Shown: positions 11,401 through 20,693, counted from the stretch's first letter. The stretch: 64,000 nucleotides of DNA from Nitrospira sp. (GCA_036984305.1 BQWY01000001.1:868001-932000); one strand, 5' to 3'. Program-made: numbers and translations. Notes: a model not told the origin generated them from the sequence alone.

Positions 11401-12315
11401 ATGCTGAAGTCGCTCTTCCTTTTCGATATGACATTTTGGCTCTACCTGGCCGCCCTCGTGCTGTACGTGTCCTACCTGATGGTCCGTCGCCCATCGATGC
11501 AGTGGGCTCCGGCGGGGCATCCAGTGGAAGCATTTGGGCAAGCGGAGCCGGGTTGGGCGGGCCAACTTGGTCAGGTCGCCACCATGGTCACGGTGTTCGG
11601 CTGGGTCGTTAACACAGCCGCATTGTTTACACGGGCTTACGAACGCATGCAGCTATCGGGCACCTTCGCTCCGTGGTCGAATCAGTTCGAGGCAATGGCG
11701 TACGTCTCCTGGGCGATTATTCTCGGCTATGTTCTGCTGGAGATGCGCTACCACATCAAGGCCATCGGTGCGTTCGTGGTCGGCATCGGGTTTATTGCGA
11801 TGGGGGCCGCCTCGCTGCTTCCGTATCGCTATCAGACAGCCGAGCCGCTGGTGCCCGCACTGAATAGTTATTGGATCTATATTCACGTCTCCGTGACGCT
11901 CACCAGCTATGCCGCATTCGCCATGGCCGGAGGCCTTGGCATCATGTATCTCATGAAGGAGCGGGCTGAGCGCAAGGGAAAAGCAGGGGGGATCTACACG
12001 GCCTTCCCGGATTTGGAGACGATCGATGAACTTGGCTATAAGGCTATCATGATAGGCTTTCCACTGTTGGCGTTTGGGATCATCCTGGGTGCGATGTGGG
12101 CTAACTATGCTTGGGGCGGGTACTGGAGTTGGGATCCAAAAGAGACATGGTCCCTGATTGTGTGGTTGATTTACGGTGCCTACATTCATGCCAGAATGAC
12201 ACGCGATTGGGAGGGCCATCGCGCAGCCGTTTATGCCATTTTTGGTTTTCTGATGGTGGTCTTTTGTTTTTGGGGGGTGAATTTTCTGCTGTCCGGGCTT
12301 CACGCCTACGCGTAA
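11401..12315 (+). CDS. ccsA: CcsA/ResC cytochrome c assembly protein
   Basis: The 304-residue polytopic membrane protein carries the tryptophan-rich heme-handling WWD motif GGYWSWDPKETWSL near residue 237 and conserved His residues likely to ligate heme (IHVSVTLTSYAAF, His162; the C-terminal GLHAYA). It has about eight membrane helices. It pairs with ResB in the system II synthetase. The ATG lies shortly after GGAGGACCTT. The next gene encodes a thioredoxin-like protein that would reduce apocytochrome thiols, so the order resB-ccsA-tlpA-tlpA-ccdA makes a complete maturation set. Confidence 0.95.
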   Translation: MLKSLFLFDMTFWLYLAALVLYVSYLMVRRPSMQWAPAGHPVEAFGQAEPGWAGQLGQVATMVTVFGWVVNTAALFTRAYERMQLSGTFAPWSNQFEAMAYVSWAIILGYVLLEMRYHIKAIGAFVVGIGFIAMGAASLLPYRYQTAEPLVPALNSYWIYIHVSVTLTSYAAFAMAGGLGIMYLMKERAERKGKAGGIYTAFPDLETIDELGYKAIMIGFPLLAFGIILGAMWANYAWGGYWSWDPKETWSLIVWLIYGAYIHARMTRDWEGHRAAVYAIFGFLMVVFCFWGVNFLLSGLHAYA

Positions 12316-12338
12316 GTGGCCAGAAAAGGGACGCGACG

Positions 12339-12971
12339 GTGTCACCTTCGACACAGCCAGATCACGCATCGGATGCCATGGCATCACCTCCTTCGTCCGC
12401 TTCCAGACTGAAGGTTCTTCTCATAGGCCTTGCCATCTTCCTGGCGGTTTTTGGAGTGGTCTGGCTACAGAGCGCCAAGTATGAGCCGCTGACGGTCGGA
12501 AAGGCCGCACCCAATTTCTCCCTCCCCGATTTGTCCGATAAATCGGTCCAACTCACGGACTATCGCGGGAAGGTCGTTTTTCTGAATTTTTGGGCCACCT
12601 GGTGCAAGCCGTGCCAGGAAGAAATGCCTTCTATGGAACAGCTGTATCGAGCCTACGGGAAGGATGGTCTGGTCATTCTGGCCGTCAGTATCGATCGAGT
12701 CACGACCAAGAAAGACATCCCGCCGTTCGTCAAGAGCATGGATCTCACTTTTCCGGTGTTGGTCGATTCATGGGGACAGACCGACAAGCGGTACAAACTC
12801 ATGGGTGTGCCTGAGACGTATATCATTGATCGGAATGGGGTCTTGCGCGAAAAAGTCATTGGCCCACGTGATTGGACACGAAAAGAAAACCTTGCGGTCA
12901 TCGACGATCTTCTGAAGGGCACTCCCAAATCCGCGACTAAGTCAGGTCTGTCCGGTTTGCCGCGAGGCTGA
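12339..12971 (+). CDS. ResA/TlpA-like membrane-anchored thioredoxin
   Basis: The 210-residue protein has one N-terminal membrane anchor (LKVLLIGLAIFLAVFGVVWL) followed by an AhpC/TSA-Redoxin thioredoxin fold with the active site WCKPC near residue 88 and the cis-Pro loop GVPETYIID. Such proteins keep the CXXCH cysteines of apocytochromes reduced. GTG 12339 is preferred: AAAAGGGA lies about 9 nt upstream and it starts 23 nt after ccsA. ATG 12378 is an alternative that would shorten the N-terminus by 13 residues. The long open frame extending back into ccsA is out of frame with it and not coding. Confidence 0.88.
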   Translation: MSPSTQPDHASDAMASPPSSASRLKVLLIGLAIFLAVFGVVWLQSAKYEPLTVGKAAPNFSLPDLSDKSVQLTDYRGKVVFLNFWATWCKPCQEEMPSMEQLYRAYGKDGLVILAVSIDRVTTKKDIPPFVKSMDLTFPVLVDSWGQTDKRYKLMGVPETYIIDRNGVLREKVIGPRDWTRKENLAVIDDLLKGTPKSATKSGLSGLPRG

Positions 12972-12994
12972 ACCTAATTCATATTACGGGATCT

Positions 12995-13567
12995 ATGCTG
13001 CGCCTTCTTGCACGAACCGGCCTCGTTCTCGCCGGCGTCCTGATCCAGACGGTCTCCAATGCCGAACAAGTGGGGCAAGCCACGTCGCGCCACACTGAAA
13101 CGGTCATCTCGGTGGCGAGGACGGTGCCGTCGCTGGGCGACCCGGCTCCCGATTTTCGGCTAAAAAATCTCTCGGGTGAGACCATCACGCTTGATCACTA
13201 CAGAGGCGTCGTCATCATGGTCAATTTCTGGGCCACGTGGTGCGGACCCTGCCGCGTAGAGATGCCGGCCATGGAAGAACTCTACCGGACGTTTCTGCGA
13301 AAGGATTTCGAGATTCTGGCGGTCTCAACCGACGCGCAAGGCATGGCGGTCACAAGGCCATTCACGAAAGAGTTCGGCCTGACGTTTCCGGTGCTGCACG
13401 ATGCCGACTATCAGGTGGGTTTGGCCTATGGGGCAAGAACGTTGCCGATGACCTTTTTGCTCGATCGACAGGGAGTCGTCCGGCATCGCGTCTATGGCGC
13501 GCGGGATTGGCATTCTCCGGCGGCCGTGCAACTGATTCAGACCTTGATTAAGGAAGGGCAGTCATGA
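12995..13567 (+). CDS. Second TlpA-like exported thioredoxin
   Basis: The 190-residue protein has a cleavable-type signal sequence (MLRLLARTGLVLAGVLIQTVSNA) and a TlpA-like thioredoxin domain with active site WCGPC near residue 82 and a TLPMTFLLD loop. It resembles its neighbour in fold but is only distantly similar and lacks the long anchor. Two adjacent thioredoxins feeding one CcdA suggest separate clients, for example cytochrome thiols versus disulfides of the reductant itself. The stop overlaps the ccdA start (ATGA). Confidence 0.85.
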   Translation: MLRLLARTGLVLAGVLIQTVSNAEQVGQATSRHTETVISVARTVPSLGDPAPDFRLKNLSGETITLDHYRGVVIMVNFWATWCGPCRVEMPAMEELYRTFLRKDFEILAVSTDAQGMAVTRPFTKEFGLTFPVLHDADYQVGLAYGARTLPMTFLLDRQGVVRHRVYGARDWHSPAAVQLIQTLIKEGQS

Positions 13568-14310
13568 CCGATGCGGTGCAGCAGATTTCTCTGTTTGCCG
13601 CCTTTAGCGCCGGTCTGCTGTCCTTTGTCTCGCCCTGCGTACTTCCTCTCGTGCCCTCCTACGTCAGTTACATTACCGGACTTTCGGTGGAGCAGCTGGC
13701 CGACGTTCACACTCGTACTCGGTATCGCTGGGTGATTATCGTCAATTCATTGATCTTCATCGCCGGATTCTCCAGTGTCTTCATTGCGTTCGGTGCATCG
13801 GCCAGCTATATCGGGCAAGCCCTGATCGTCTATCAGGACTACCTGCGGAAGCTTGGTGGGGTTCTCATCATCGTGTTCGGTCTGTATCTCTTGGGCCTGC
13901 TCAACTTCAATTGGCTGAAGATGGAACGCCGTCTGCATTTTCGAACGCGTCCGGCTGGGTACGTCGGCTCCTTTCTGATTGGGGTCGCGTTTGCAGCCGG
14001 GTGGACGCCGTGCGTAGGGCCTGTTCTTGGCACGATCTTATTGTACGCTAGTACAACCGAGGCTCTCTCTCAAGGAATCCTGTTGTTGACCTTTTATTCG
14101 CTCGGTCTCGGGTTGCCACTTTTTCTAACTGCGCTCGGCGTCGATCGGTTTCTCACCTACTTTAAGGGTGTCCGTGACTACATGGGTGCCGTGTCATCGC
14201 TGAGTGGAGCGCTGTTGGTTCTTGTCGGAGTACTCGTCTACGCCAACTCTCTCACCATGATCACCAGTATGCTGGAACGCTACGGCATCGGCTGGTATCT
14301 CGGGCAATAA
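13564..14310 (+). CDS. ccdA: CcdA-type thiol-disulfide transmembrane transporter
   Basis: The 248-residue polytopic protein has about six helices and the two CcdA cysteine motifs: FVSPCVLPLVPSY in helix 1 and GWTPCVGPVLG in helix 4. CcdA carries electrons from cytoplasmic thioredoxin across the membrane to periplasmic TlpA/ResA proteins. Translation is coupled to the preceding TlpA gene by a 4-bp overlap. It closes the cytochrome c maturation operon and converges on the BamD-like gene. Confidence 0.95.
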   Translation: MTDAVQQISLFAAFSAGLLSFVSPCVLPLVPSYVSYITGLSVEQLADVHTRTRYRWVIIVNSLIFIAGFSSVFIAFGASASYIGQALIVYQDYLRKLGGVLIIVFGLYLLGLLNFNWLKMERRLHFRTRPAGYVGSFLIGVAFAAGWTPCVGPVLGTILLYASTTEALSQGILLLTFYSLGLGLPLFLTALGVDRFLTYFKGVRDYMGAVSSLSGALLVLVGVLVYANSLTMITSMLERYGIGWYLGQ

Positions 14311-14467
14311 GCCTCTCCCGGTGTTCGTCATTCGCATAGCCGTTTCCTTATGAAGCCATGCAATTCTCAGGTACGGCAGACGATCGAAATTCTCGCCGGT
14401 ATAGCCTAAGCACGCACGTGCGGGTATGGGGCTGAAGGGTGAGAGAAGACGCTGCGCGCAGGAATGG

Positions 14468-15400
14468 TTAACACCAGACGCCGAGTCGGCAGAACTTTGG
14501 TGTGGCCACGAGGGCTGGGGCTCTGCCGGAAATATCCGCTCTCGCGAAATTGGGTCTTGCGGCGTCTTCTGGGGCAGCGGGCGATGGCGGCACGGAGGCG
14601 AACAATGATCCGCTCGAAGAACGTTGTCCTTCCGGACCAGTCGCACCGGGGGCGGCAGCATCCGCAACGTGGACCGAGGGGAGCGGCCCCCCGAGCTTTG
14701 TCAAGAGCTTCTGCGCGTCCTTCTCAGTGCTGGAGTTTGGATAGCGCTGGGTTAGAATCGTGAGCTGTTCGCGAGCCCATTCTTCCGCCCCAAATGCCTC
14801 ATACGTCCGGGCCAGCTGATATTGCGCCTCCGGTGCCACTTCCATATCGGGATATTCTTGCAAGATCGCTTGGTAACGATGGGCGGCGGCAAGGTACGCC
14901 CCTCGGCGAAAATAGAATTTGCCCACGAACAGGTGTGTCTTTGCCAGCCACTCATGGCATTCACGGATCCGAGCTAAGGCTTCCTCGTCATACCGACTCT
15001 TGGGAAACTCGGCACGCAGTTTCCGGAAAATACTTTCGGCTTTGAGGACTGGCTCCGGATCTCGGTCAATGGTGCGGGCTTGATGCAAATGCGCTTCGCC
15101 GAGACGAAACTGGGCATAAGGCGCGAGCCTATGAGCACGGTGAAGTTCGAGGAAATGTTGGAGCTCCACGACCGCTTCGGCAAATTCCTCCCGATCGAAG
15201 AAGGCTTCCGCTCGTTTGATGATCACGTGCGGATCGTAATTCCGCTCGATGGTATCCCCCAGGAAGATTTGCTCGTCGGTGCGAGTGACACCCTTTCCGG
15301 ATGAATCTGCCGCTCTTGGTTTGCTGGTACAGGCGGGAGCGAGTAGCAAAGCGATCAAGCACAGGAGCAATGGAATGGGAGGCCGCGCAACTCGGACCAT
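14468..15400 (-). CDS. bamD: BamD-like outer membrane assembly lipoprotein
   Basis: The 310-residue product has a lipoprotein signal (MVRVARPPIPLLLCLIALLLAPAC, lipid Cys at 24) and a set of TPR-like helical repeats (AEAFFDREEFAEAVVELQHFLELH, AQFRLGEAHLHQA, AQYQLARTYEAFG) as in BamD, the essential partner of BamA in inserting outer membrane beta-barrels. The region after about residue 240 is low in order and rich in Pro, Ala and Ser. It stands alone, convergent with ccdA and divergent from fabH. A more general TPR lipoprotein role is the alternative. Confidence 0.82.
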   Translation of the reverse strand: MVRVARPPIPLLLCLIALLLAPACTSKPRAADSSGKGVTRTDEQIFLGDTIERNYDPHVIIKRAEAFFDREEFAEAVVELQHFLELHRAHRLAPYAQFRLGEAHLHQARTIDRDPEPVLKAESIFRKLRAEFPKSRYDEEALARIRECHEWLAKTHLFVGKFYFRRGAYLAAAHRYQAILQEYPDMEVAPEAQYQLARTYEAFGAEEWAREQLTILTQRYPNSSTEKDAQKLLTKLGGPLPSVHVADAAAPGATGPEGQRSSSGSLFASVPPSPAAPEDAARPNFARADISGRAPALVATPKFCRLGVWC

Positions 15401-15524
15401 ATTCCGGGAAATTTAGCAGATCTGGGCAAAACCGTGCAAGATTGAAGCGAGATTTCGCACTGTCGATCACCCAGAACCTCACGTGGCTAGTCAGACCCGA
15501 CCGCGTTGGGCTCCGACACCTTCA

Positions 15525-15553
15525 TTGACGCTCACCAGTGTGGCTCCTATAAT
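15525..15553 (+). promoter_or_regulatory. Sigma70-type promoter for the FabH-like gene
   Basis: TTGACG at 15525-15530 and a perfect TATAAT at 15548-15553 with a 17-nt spacer. The predicted transcription start near 15560 gives a leader of about 57 nt to the ATG at 15617, which argues against the longer frame from 15506. Confidence 0.8.
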
Positions 15554-15616
15554 CGCGCCGCAACTCCTACTCTCGCGCAATCTCCCCGGCGGATCCGGGT
15601 TGAATATTCTAGGTCC

Positions 15617-16609
15617 ATGGTGCGCAGCCGTATTATAGGCACCGGAATGGCGGTGCCGTCCCGGATTGTCACTAACTCCGACCTGTGTGCGGAGAGCCGT
15701 CAGGTCGCAGAGGAGGTGCGCCGACTCACGGGAATCGTCGAACGGCGCTGGGCGGAACCAGGCCAAGCGACGTCAGACTTAGCTGCTGACGCGGCCCGGC
15801 AGGCCCTCTCGACGGCCGGCTGGTCCGCGACGCACGTCGATGCCATCCTGGTTTCGACCACGTCTCCGGATACCATCTTTCCGTCCAGCGCCTGTTATGT
15901 CCAGCGGGCAATCGGAGCGCGTCCAATTGCCGCCTTCGACCTCGCCGCGTCGTGCTCGGGATTTCTCTATGGACTCTCGATGGCGGATGTCCTGATTCGA
16001 TCGGGACAATATCGCTCTTGCCTGGTGCTGGCTGCCGAGGTCAAATCGGCCTTTTTGAACCAAGGGGACCCCAAGAGCCGCGTGCTGTTTGCGGACGGCG
16101 CGGGAGCGGCCCTCCTGATTCGAGAAGACAGTCAAGGACCGAATGGCCATGGCGTTCTCGGTGTCCGTCTGTACGCCGAAGGGGCCCACCATAACTTGAT
16201 TCGCGTTCCGGCAGGAGGATCTCGCCGCCCTGCTCGGGCGGAAACCGTGTCAAGTCTGGAGCACACCATTGTTTTGGATGGTGCACCTATTTTTCGCCTG
16301 GCGGTGCGAAGGCTCACGACTGCGGTCCGGGAGCAGCTAAAAGAATTCGGGGTCTCTGTCCCCGACCTACGGCAGTGTCTCTTCCATCAAGCAAACGGAC
16401 GAATCCTTGCGGCCTTGTGCAAACGACTGCATATTCCTTCCGAGAAAACGATCAGTATTATCGACCGTTATGGCAATACCTCCTCGGCCTCACTCCCAAT
16501 GGTGCTGCATGAGGCAGTCTCAACCGGACGAATTGGACAGGGGGACCTGGTGCTTCTGGGCGCATTCGGGGGCGGCTTGACCTGGGCGACGGCGCTCATC
16601 CGTTGGTAG
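15617..16609 (+). CDS. fabH: Beta-ketoacyl-ACP synthase III (FabH-like)
   Basis: The 330-residue thiolase-fold enzyme condenses acetyl-CoA-type starters with malonyl-ACP to start fatty acid synthesis. The triad is visible: catalytic Cys in AASCSGFLYGL, His in LFHQANGRILAAL, and Asn in YGNTSSASLPMVL. Start ATG 15617 gives MVRSRIIGTGMAVPSRIVTN, the conserved opening. The gene is monocistronic here, with no fabD/fabG/acpP next to it, so a role with special starters (for example long-chain or specialised lipids) cannot be excluded. Confidence 0.92.
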   Translation: MVRSRIIGTGMAVPSRIVTNSDLCAESRQVAEEVRRLTGIVERRWAEPGQATSDLAADAARQALSTAGWSATHVDAILVSTTSPDTIFPSSACYVQRAIGARPIAAFDLAASCSGFLYGLSMADVLIRSGQYRSCLVLAAEVKSAFLNQGDPKSRVLFADGAGAALLIREDSQGPNGHGVLGVRLYAEGAHHNLIRVPAGGSRRPARAETVSSLEHTIVLDGAPIFRLAVRRLTTAVREQLKEFGVSVPDLRQCLFHQANGRILAALCKRLHIPSEKTISIIDRYGNTSSASLPMVLHEAVSTGRIGQGDLVLLGAFGGGLTWATALIRW

Positions 16610-16754
16610 CGAACGTCCCACCGAAGAGCCGAATTCTGTAATACGGCTGTAACCTCAGCATGAGATAGAAAACACCTTCAATTTCGATATAACTGAGGAG
16701 GCTCATCAACCCGGCAGTCGGGAAGGGGCCCTCCGCATTTGGGACGCACACGTT

Positions 16755-17372
16755 ATGCTCGGTCTCCTTCCACGTGACGAAGGATTCTTCGAACTCTTTC
16801 GAAAGGCCGCCCACAATGTCATCGAGGGGAGCCGTCTGCTGAAGGAGATGATGGAGAACTTCCAGGATCCGATCGCGCAAGCCAAACGGATCAAGGAAGT
16901 GGAGCACATTGGAGACGAAATCACCCACGAAATCGCCCGCCGGCTCAATCAAACGTTCATCACCCCAATCGATCGGGAAGACATCCACGACCTGGCCAGT
17001 GCGCTCGACGATATCCTCGACGTGGTCGAGGAAATCGCCGACTGCTTCGTTATCTACAAGGTGCCGAAGCCCACGGCGATGGCGGTGAGGCTGGCGGACA
17101 TCCTCTATCAGGCCAGCGTGGCGTTGGCGGCGGGGGTCGATTTGCTCGGGAAGCAGAATGAGGGGATCGGGGAGTGCAGCCTAAAAGTCAACACCTTGGA
17201 AAACGAAGCCGATCGGCTGTCGCGCGATGCATTGTCGATGTTGTTCGAAAAGGAATCGGACCCAATCGTCGTGATCAAGTGGAAAGAAATCTACCAGGAT
17301 TTCGAAAACGGCGCCGACCGCTGCGAGGACGTGACGAACATTCTCGAGCGCATCGTCCTCAAACATCATTGA
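16755..17372 (+). CDS. DUF47 / PhoU-like phosphate transport accessory protein
   Basis: The 205-residue all-helical protein belongs to the DUF47 (TIGR00153, PhoU-related) family: LLPRDEGFFELFRKAAHNVIEGSRLL at the start, EVEHIGDEITHEIARRL near 55, TPIDREDIHDLASALDDILD near 75 and a similar repeat in the second half. These proteins sit next to Pit transporters and probably gate them. It starts 37 nt before pit, and the pair forms one unit. The Glu/Asp-rich repeats (E-x-x-D) probably bind metal. Confidence 0.93.
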   Translation: MLGLLPRDEGFFELFRKAAHNVIEGSRLLKEMMENFQDPIAQAKRIKEVEHIGDEITHEIARRLNQTFITPIDREDIHDLASALDDILDVVEEIADCFVIYKVPKPTAMAVRLADILYQASVALAAGVDLLGKQNEGIGECSLKVNTLENEADRLSRDALSMLFEKESDPIVVIKWKEIYQDFENGADRCEDVTNILERIVLKHH

Positions 17373-17409
17373 TCAATCGCGCACGCCTGTTTGATTCGAG
17401 TGATATTCC

Positions 17410-18402
17410 ATGCCTGACTTGACCGGCGTGCTCCTCGTCGTGGTGTTTCTGGCTCTCCTGTTCGATTTTTCCAATGGATGGCACGACAGCGCGAATGCGA
17501 TTGCCACGGTGGTGTCCACCCGGGCCGTGAGTCCGATTGTCGCCGTCACCGGTGCGGGAATTCTCAACATTCTGGGTGCCTATATGTCCACCGCCGTCGC
17601 GAAGACGGTCGGGGCCGGGTTAGTCGAACCGTCGGCTGTGACCCAGGCTGTCGTGGCCAGCGCGCTCGCGGGTGCCATTATCTGGAACCTCATCACACTG
17701 TTGCTAGGGTTACCCACCAGTTCCTCGCACGCGTTGATCGGCGGCTTGGTGGGGGCCGCTGTGACGCACGGTGGTTGGCTGGTGGTGAAATTCTCCGGTC
17801 TCCGCAAGGTGTTGGAGGCGATGGTGCTTTCGCCCTTCCTGGGATTTGGAATCGGATTAACGCTGATGGTGATCATTAGTTGGGTGTTTTTTCGCGCGTC
17901 GCGCGGTTGGGCGACCGCGCTGTTTCGTCGGATGCAGATTGTGTCGGCCAGTTTCATGGCGTTCAGTCATGGAGCGAACGATGCACAAAAGGCCATGGGG
18001 ATCATCACGCTGGCGCTTCTGTCCAGTGGTACCATTGCCCATGCGGAAGTGCCGGGGTGGGTGATCGGTTCGTGCGCTCTCGCCATGGGATTGGGAACGG
18101 CCGCCGGGGGGTGGCGTATCGTGCGGACGCTGGGTATGCGGATCGTCAAACTCGAGCCGGTGCATGGCTTTGCGGCGGAAACGGGTGCCGCGGCCGTACT
18201 CCTGGCGACGGCCCACTTCGGGTTGCCCGTCAGCACGACGCACACCATTACGACGACGGTGATGGGCGTAGGGGCCGTAAAGCGGCTCTCGGCGGTTCGA
18301 TGGGGGGTGACGGCGAAAATTGTGTTCGCGTGGCTCTGCACGCTCCCGGGTGCGGCCGTCTTGGCGAGTCTGATCTATCTCGTCATCGCCCGTTTCATGT
18401 AG
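17410..18402 (+). CDS. pit: Pit-family inorganic phosphate transporter
   Basis: The 330-residue PHO4/Pit family low-affinity phosphate (metal-phosphate) symporter has about ten membrane helices. The two inverted family signatures are clear: FDFSNGWHDSANAIATVVSTRAVSP near residue 18 and SHGANDAQKAMGII near 187, plus GLPTSSSHALIGG and GLPVSTTHTITTTVMG. It follows the DUF47 gene. Its last 8 bases overlap the end of the convergent phoR gene, so transcripts of the two must run into each other. Confidence 0.95.
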   Translation: MPDLTGVLLVVVFLALLFDFSNGWHDSANAIATVVSTRAVSPIVAVTGAGILNILGAYMSTAVAKTVGAGLVEPSAVTQAVVASALAGAIIWNLITLLLGLPTSSSHALIGGLVGAAVTHGGWLVVKFSGLRKVLEAMVLSPFLGFGIGLTLMVIISWVFFRASRGWATALFRRMQIVSASFMAFSHGANDAQKAMGIITLALLSSGTIAHAEVPGWVIGSCALAMGLGTAAGGWRIVRTLGMRIVKLEPVHGFAAETGAAAVLLATAHFGLPVSTTHTITTTVMGVGAVKRLSAVRWGVTAKIVFAWLCTLPGAAVLASLIYLVIARFM

Positions 18403-19837
18403 GGGGAAGGATGGCGGCCGGCAGTCGCACGACGAACCGGCTTCCTGCCGGAGAGCGCCCCTCCATCCAGACCTGACCGCCATGCTGCTCGACAATATGC
18501 TTGACGATCGCCAGGCCTAAGCCCGTTCCTCCAAGTTCCCGCGACCGAGCCTTGTCGACCCGATAAAACCGTTCAAAGATTCGAGGACGTTCCGGTTCCG
18601 GGATGCCGAGTCCCGTATCCGACACACTGAGTTCCACCGCTTGCGGTGGCGCTCCAACGGCTCCGGCGTCTGGTCGAATCCGTACGGTGATCACCCCCTC
18701 ATCGGGAGTATACTTAACGGCATTGTCCAGCAGGTTTGTCAGGACTTGGACAAGACGATCCTCGTCTCCCTGGACGATTGGTAAACCGGGTTCCGAAACG
18801 AGCTCCAGTCGGTGCCGTTTCTTGTCCGCCAGCGGCCGCACGATGGCCACGGATCGTTCCACGACGACGCCCACGTCGACCGGATCTCGCTTGAAAACTA
18901 CTTGGCCCGACTCAATCCGGGAGAGTTGCAGTAAGTCGTCCAGAATGAGATTAAGTCGCCCGCTTTGAGTTGCGATAATCGAAAGAAATCGGCTGCAGGT
19001 TTCTGGGTCGTCCTTCGCACCGTCTTGGAGCGCTTCCACATACCCGCGGATCGACGTCAGCGGCGTGCGCAGTTCGTGCGATACGTTGGCCACAAAGTCT
19101 TTTCGTATGGTTTCGAGGCGCCGCACATCCGTAATGTCGTGAAACACCAGCACCGCGCAGGCTTCGTGGGGGCGGTGTCCACCGGCTACGGAAGCCTCGA
19201 CGCGAAGTGTTCGGCTGCTCGATGGAAGATATACTTCCCCGTCCTGGCTGGTCCGGTTGACCAGCACGTGGTCAATGAGGCCGGACAGGGGGGCATGCCG
19301 AATGAGATCGGAAAAGTGACGCCCCCGGCTCGGTTGCGCATGGAGGTCGAACATCCGTTCGAGTGCCGGATTGATTTGCAGAATCTGACCCTGCGCGTCC
19401 AGCACCATGACGCCCTCAGCCATGGCGGTGAGCATCGCCAGCAGTTGCGCCCGATCTTCCGAGACTTCGTGAATCTTGACCTGGAGTTGATCCGTGATTT
19501 GATTCAGGACATCCGCCAGTTGGCCGACCTCATCCGTGGAGGTGGCACGGATGCGATGATCCAGACCACCGGTCGCGAGTTGTCGAGCGCGTTCCGTCAT
19601 GTCCACGAGTGGACGCGTTAATCTCCAGGCGATGGATAAGCTGAGGACGGCCGTCAGCGCAAAGGCGGCCCCGAGAGAGGCCAGCACGTCGGACTTGAGC
19701 TGTTCGCCGGGGAGTGCGCCGACGCCGACCGAGGATTGCAACACGAAACGCAGTATCAGCCATCCGGCCAGCGCCAGGGCGACGCCGACCGACGCAAGGA
19801 TTCCGAGGGTGACCTTCCAACGAAGGGTCAGGTTCAT
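18395..19837 (-). CDS. phoR: PhoR-like sensor histidine kinase
   Basis: The 480-residue kinase has two N-terminal membrane helices (about 8-32 and 50-70), HAMP (about 70-122), a coiled linker, PAS (about 128-235), HisKA with phospho-acceptor His in NVSHELRTPLTSIRGYVEAL near 253, and an HATPase with LTNLLDNAVKYTPDEG (N box) and DTGLGIPEP plus GGTGLGLAIVKHIV (G boxes). Short periplasmic loop, as in PhoR. The gene overlaps phoB by 4 bp and converges on the phosphate transporter, which supports phosphate-starvation sensing. WalK-like function is the alternative. Confidence 0.92.
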   Translation of the reverse strand: MNLTLRWKVTLGILASVGVALALAGWLILRFVLQSSVGVGALPGEQLKSDVLASLGAAFALTAVLSLSIAWRLTRPLVDMTERARQLATGGLDHRIRATSTDEVGQLADVLNQITDQLQVKIHEVSEDRAQLLAMLTAMAEGVMVLDAQGQILQINPALERMFDLHAQPSRGRHFSDLIRHAPLSGLIDHVLVNRTSQDGEVYLPSSSRTLRVEASVAGGHRPHEACAVLVFHDITDVRRLETIRKDFVANVSHELRTPLTSIRGYVEALQDGAKDDPETCSRFLSIIATQSGRLNLILDDLLQLSRIESGQVVFKRDPVDVGVVVERSVAIVRPLADKKRHRLELVSEPGLPIVQGDEDRLVQVLTNLLDNAVKYTPDEGVITVRIRPDAGAVGAPPQAVELSVSDTGLGIPEPERPRIFERFYRVDKARSRELGGTGLGLAIVKHIVEQHGGQVWMEGRSPAGSRFVVRLPAAILPPT

Positions 19838-20553
19838 GCCGCGCTGTCGGCATCCTTCAGTTTATATCCGAGCGATTTCACCGAGACGATGGCGTCGTTG
19901 AGGAGCGGGATCTTCTGTTTGAGGCGTCGTACGTGGACGTCGACCGTTCGGGTTGTCCCGTAATATTCGTACCCCCACACCGCGTTGAGCAGTGCATCGC
20001 GGGTCAGCACCCGGCCCACGTTTCGGAGCAGATGCTCGAGGAGGCCGAATTCCTTCGCTGTCAGGGCCACCTCGTGTTGGTGTACTCGCACTTCGTGGCG
20101 GTCGAGGTCGACACGAAGATCGCCGTAGTCGTAGACGGACGTGTGCGCGTGCCGTTGTCGATCGACGCGCCGCAGCAACGCCTTGACCCGTGCAACGAGA
20201 GATTTTGGGCTGAATGGCTTCGTGACGTAGTCGTCGGCGCCCAACTCAAGGCCGACGACGGTATCGGCCTCCTCTGCTTTGGCTGTGAGCATGATAATGG
20301 GCAGTGTCGCGGTTTCCGGCGCCATGCGCACCTGTTTGCAGATCTCGATGCCGTCGATCTCGGGCAGCATGAGATCGAGAATGACGAGGTCTGGCTTGTC
20401 GGATTTGATCCGCCGAAGGGCCTCTCCGCCGGTGCTGGCGACGAACGTGCGAAATCCTTCTTTGTCGAGATACAATTGCACCAGTTGCTGGATGTCTTTT
20501 TCATCCTCGACGATGAGGATCTTCTTATGCGCATGCGCGGCCACGACGCGCAC
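19834..20553 (-). CDS. phoB: PhoB-like OmpR-family response regulator
   Basis: The 239-residue regulator has a receiver domain (acidic pocket EDEKD, phospho-acceptor Asp in LVILDLMLPEIDG near 57, Lys in YVTKPFSPKSL) and a C-terminal winged-helix DNA-binding domain (LTAKEFGLLEHLL, VWGYEYYGTTRTVDVHVRRLKQKI). It likely activates phosphate-uptake genes. The start is the GTG at 20553; GTG 20544 is possible and neither has a good ribosome site. Translation is coupled to phoR by ATGA. Confidence 0.92.
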   Translation of the reverse strand: MRVVAAHAHKKILIVEDEKDIQQLVQLYLDKEGFRTFVASTGGEALRRIKSDKPDLVILDLMLPEIDGIEICKQVRMAPETATLPIIMLTAKAEEADTVVGLELGADDYVTKPFSPKSLVARVKALLRRVDRQRHAHTSVYDYGDLRVDLDRHEVRVHQHEVALTAKEFGLLEHLLRNVGRVLTRDALLNAVWGYEYYGTTRTVDVHVRRLKQKIPLLNDAIVSVKSLGYKLKDADSAA

Positions 20554-20663
20554 AGCCTACGGAGGGGATCGAACGCTGTCAAGCTGGGTGGGCTCCTATC
20601 GAGGGCCCGGGGCATACGCGGTGGTATCGCGTATGGTGGGCCCCTGCCGGGGCAGCAAATCAG

Positions 20664-20693
20664 TTGACCTCCCGTGATGGTCTGGCGTATCGT
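20664..20693 (+). promoter_or_regulatory. Probable sigma70 promoter for ispH
   Basis: TTGACC (20664-20669), 18-nt spacer, TATCGT (20688-20693). Start of transcription near 20700 would leave a leader of about 67 nt to the ispH ATG at 20767 and would rule out the longer frame from 20674. Confidence 0.55.
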
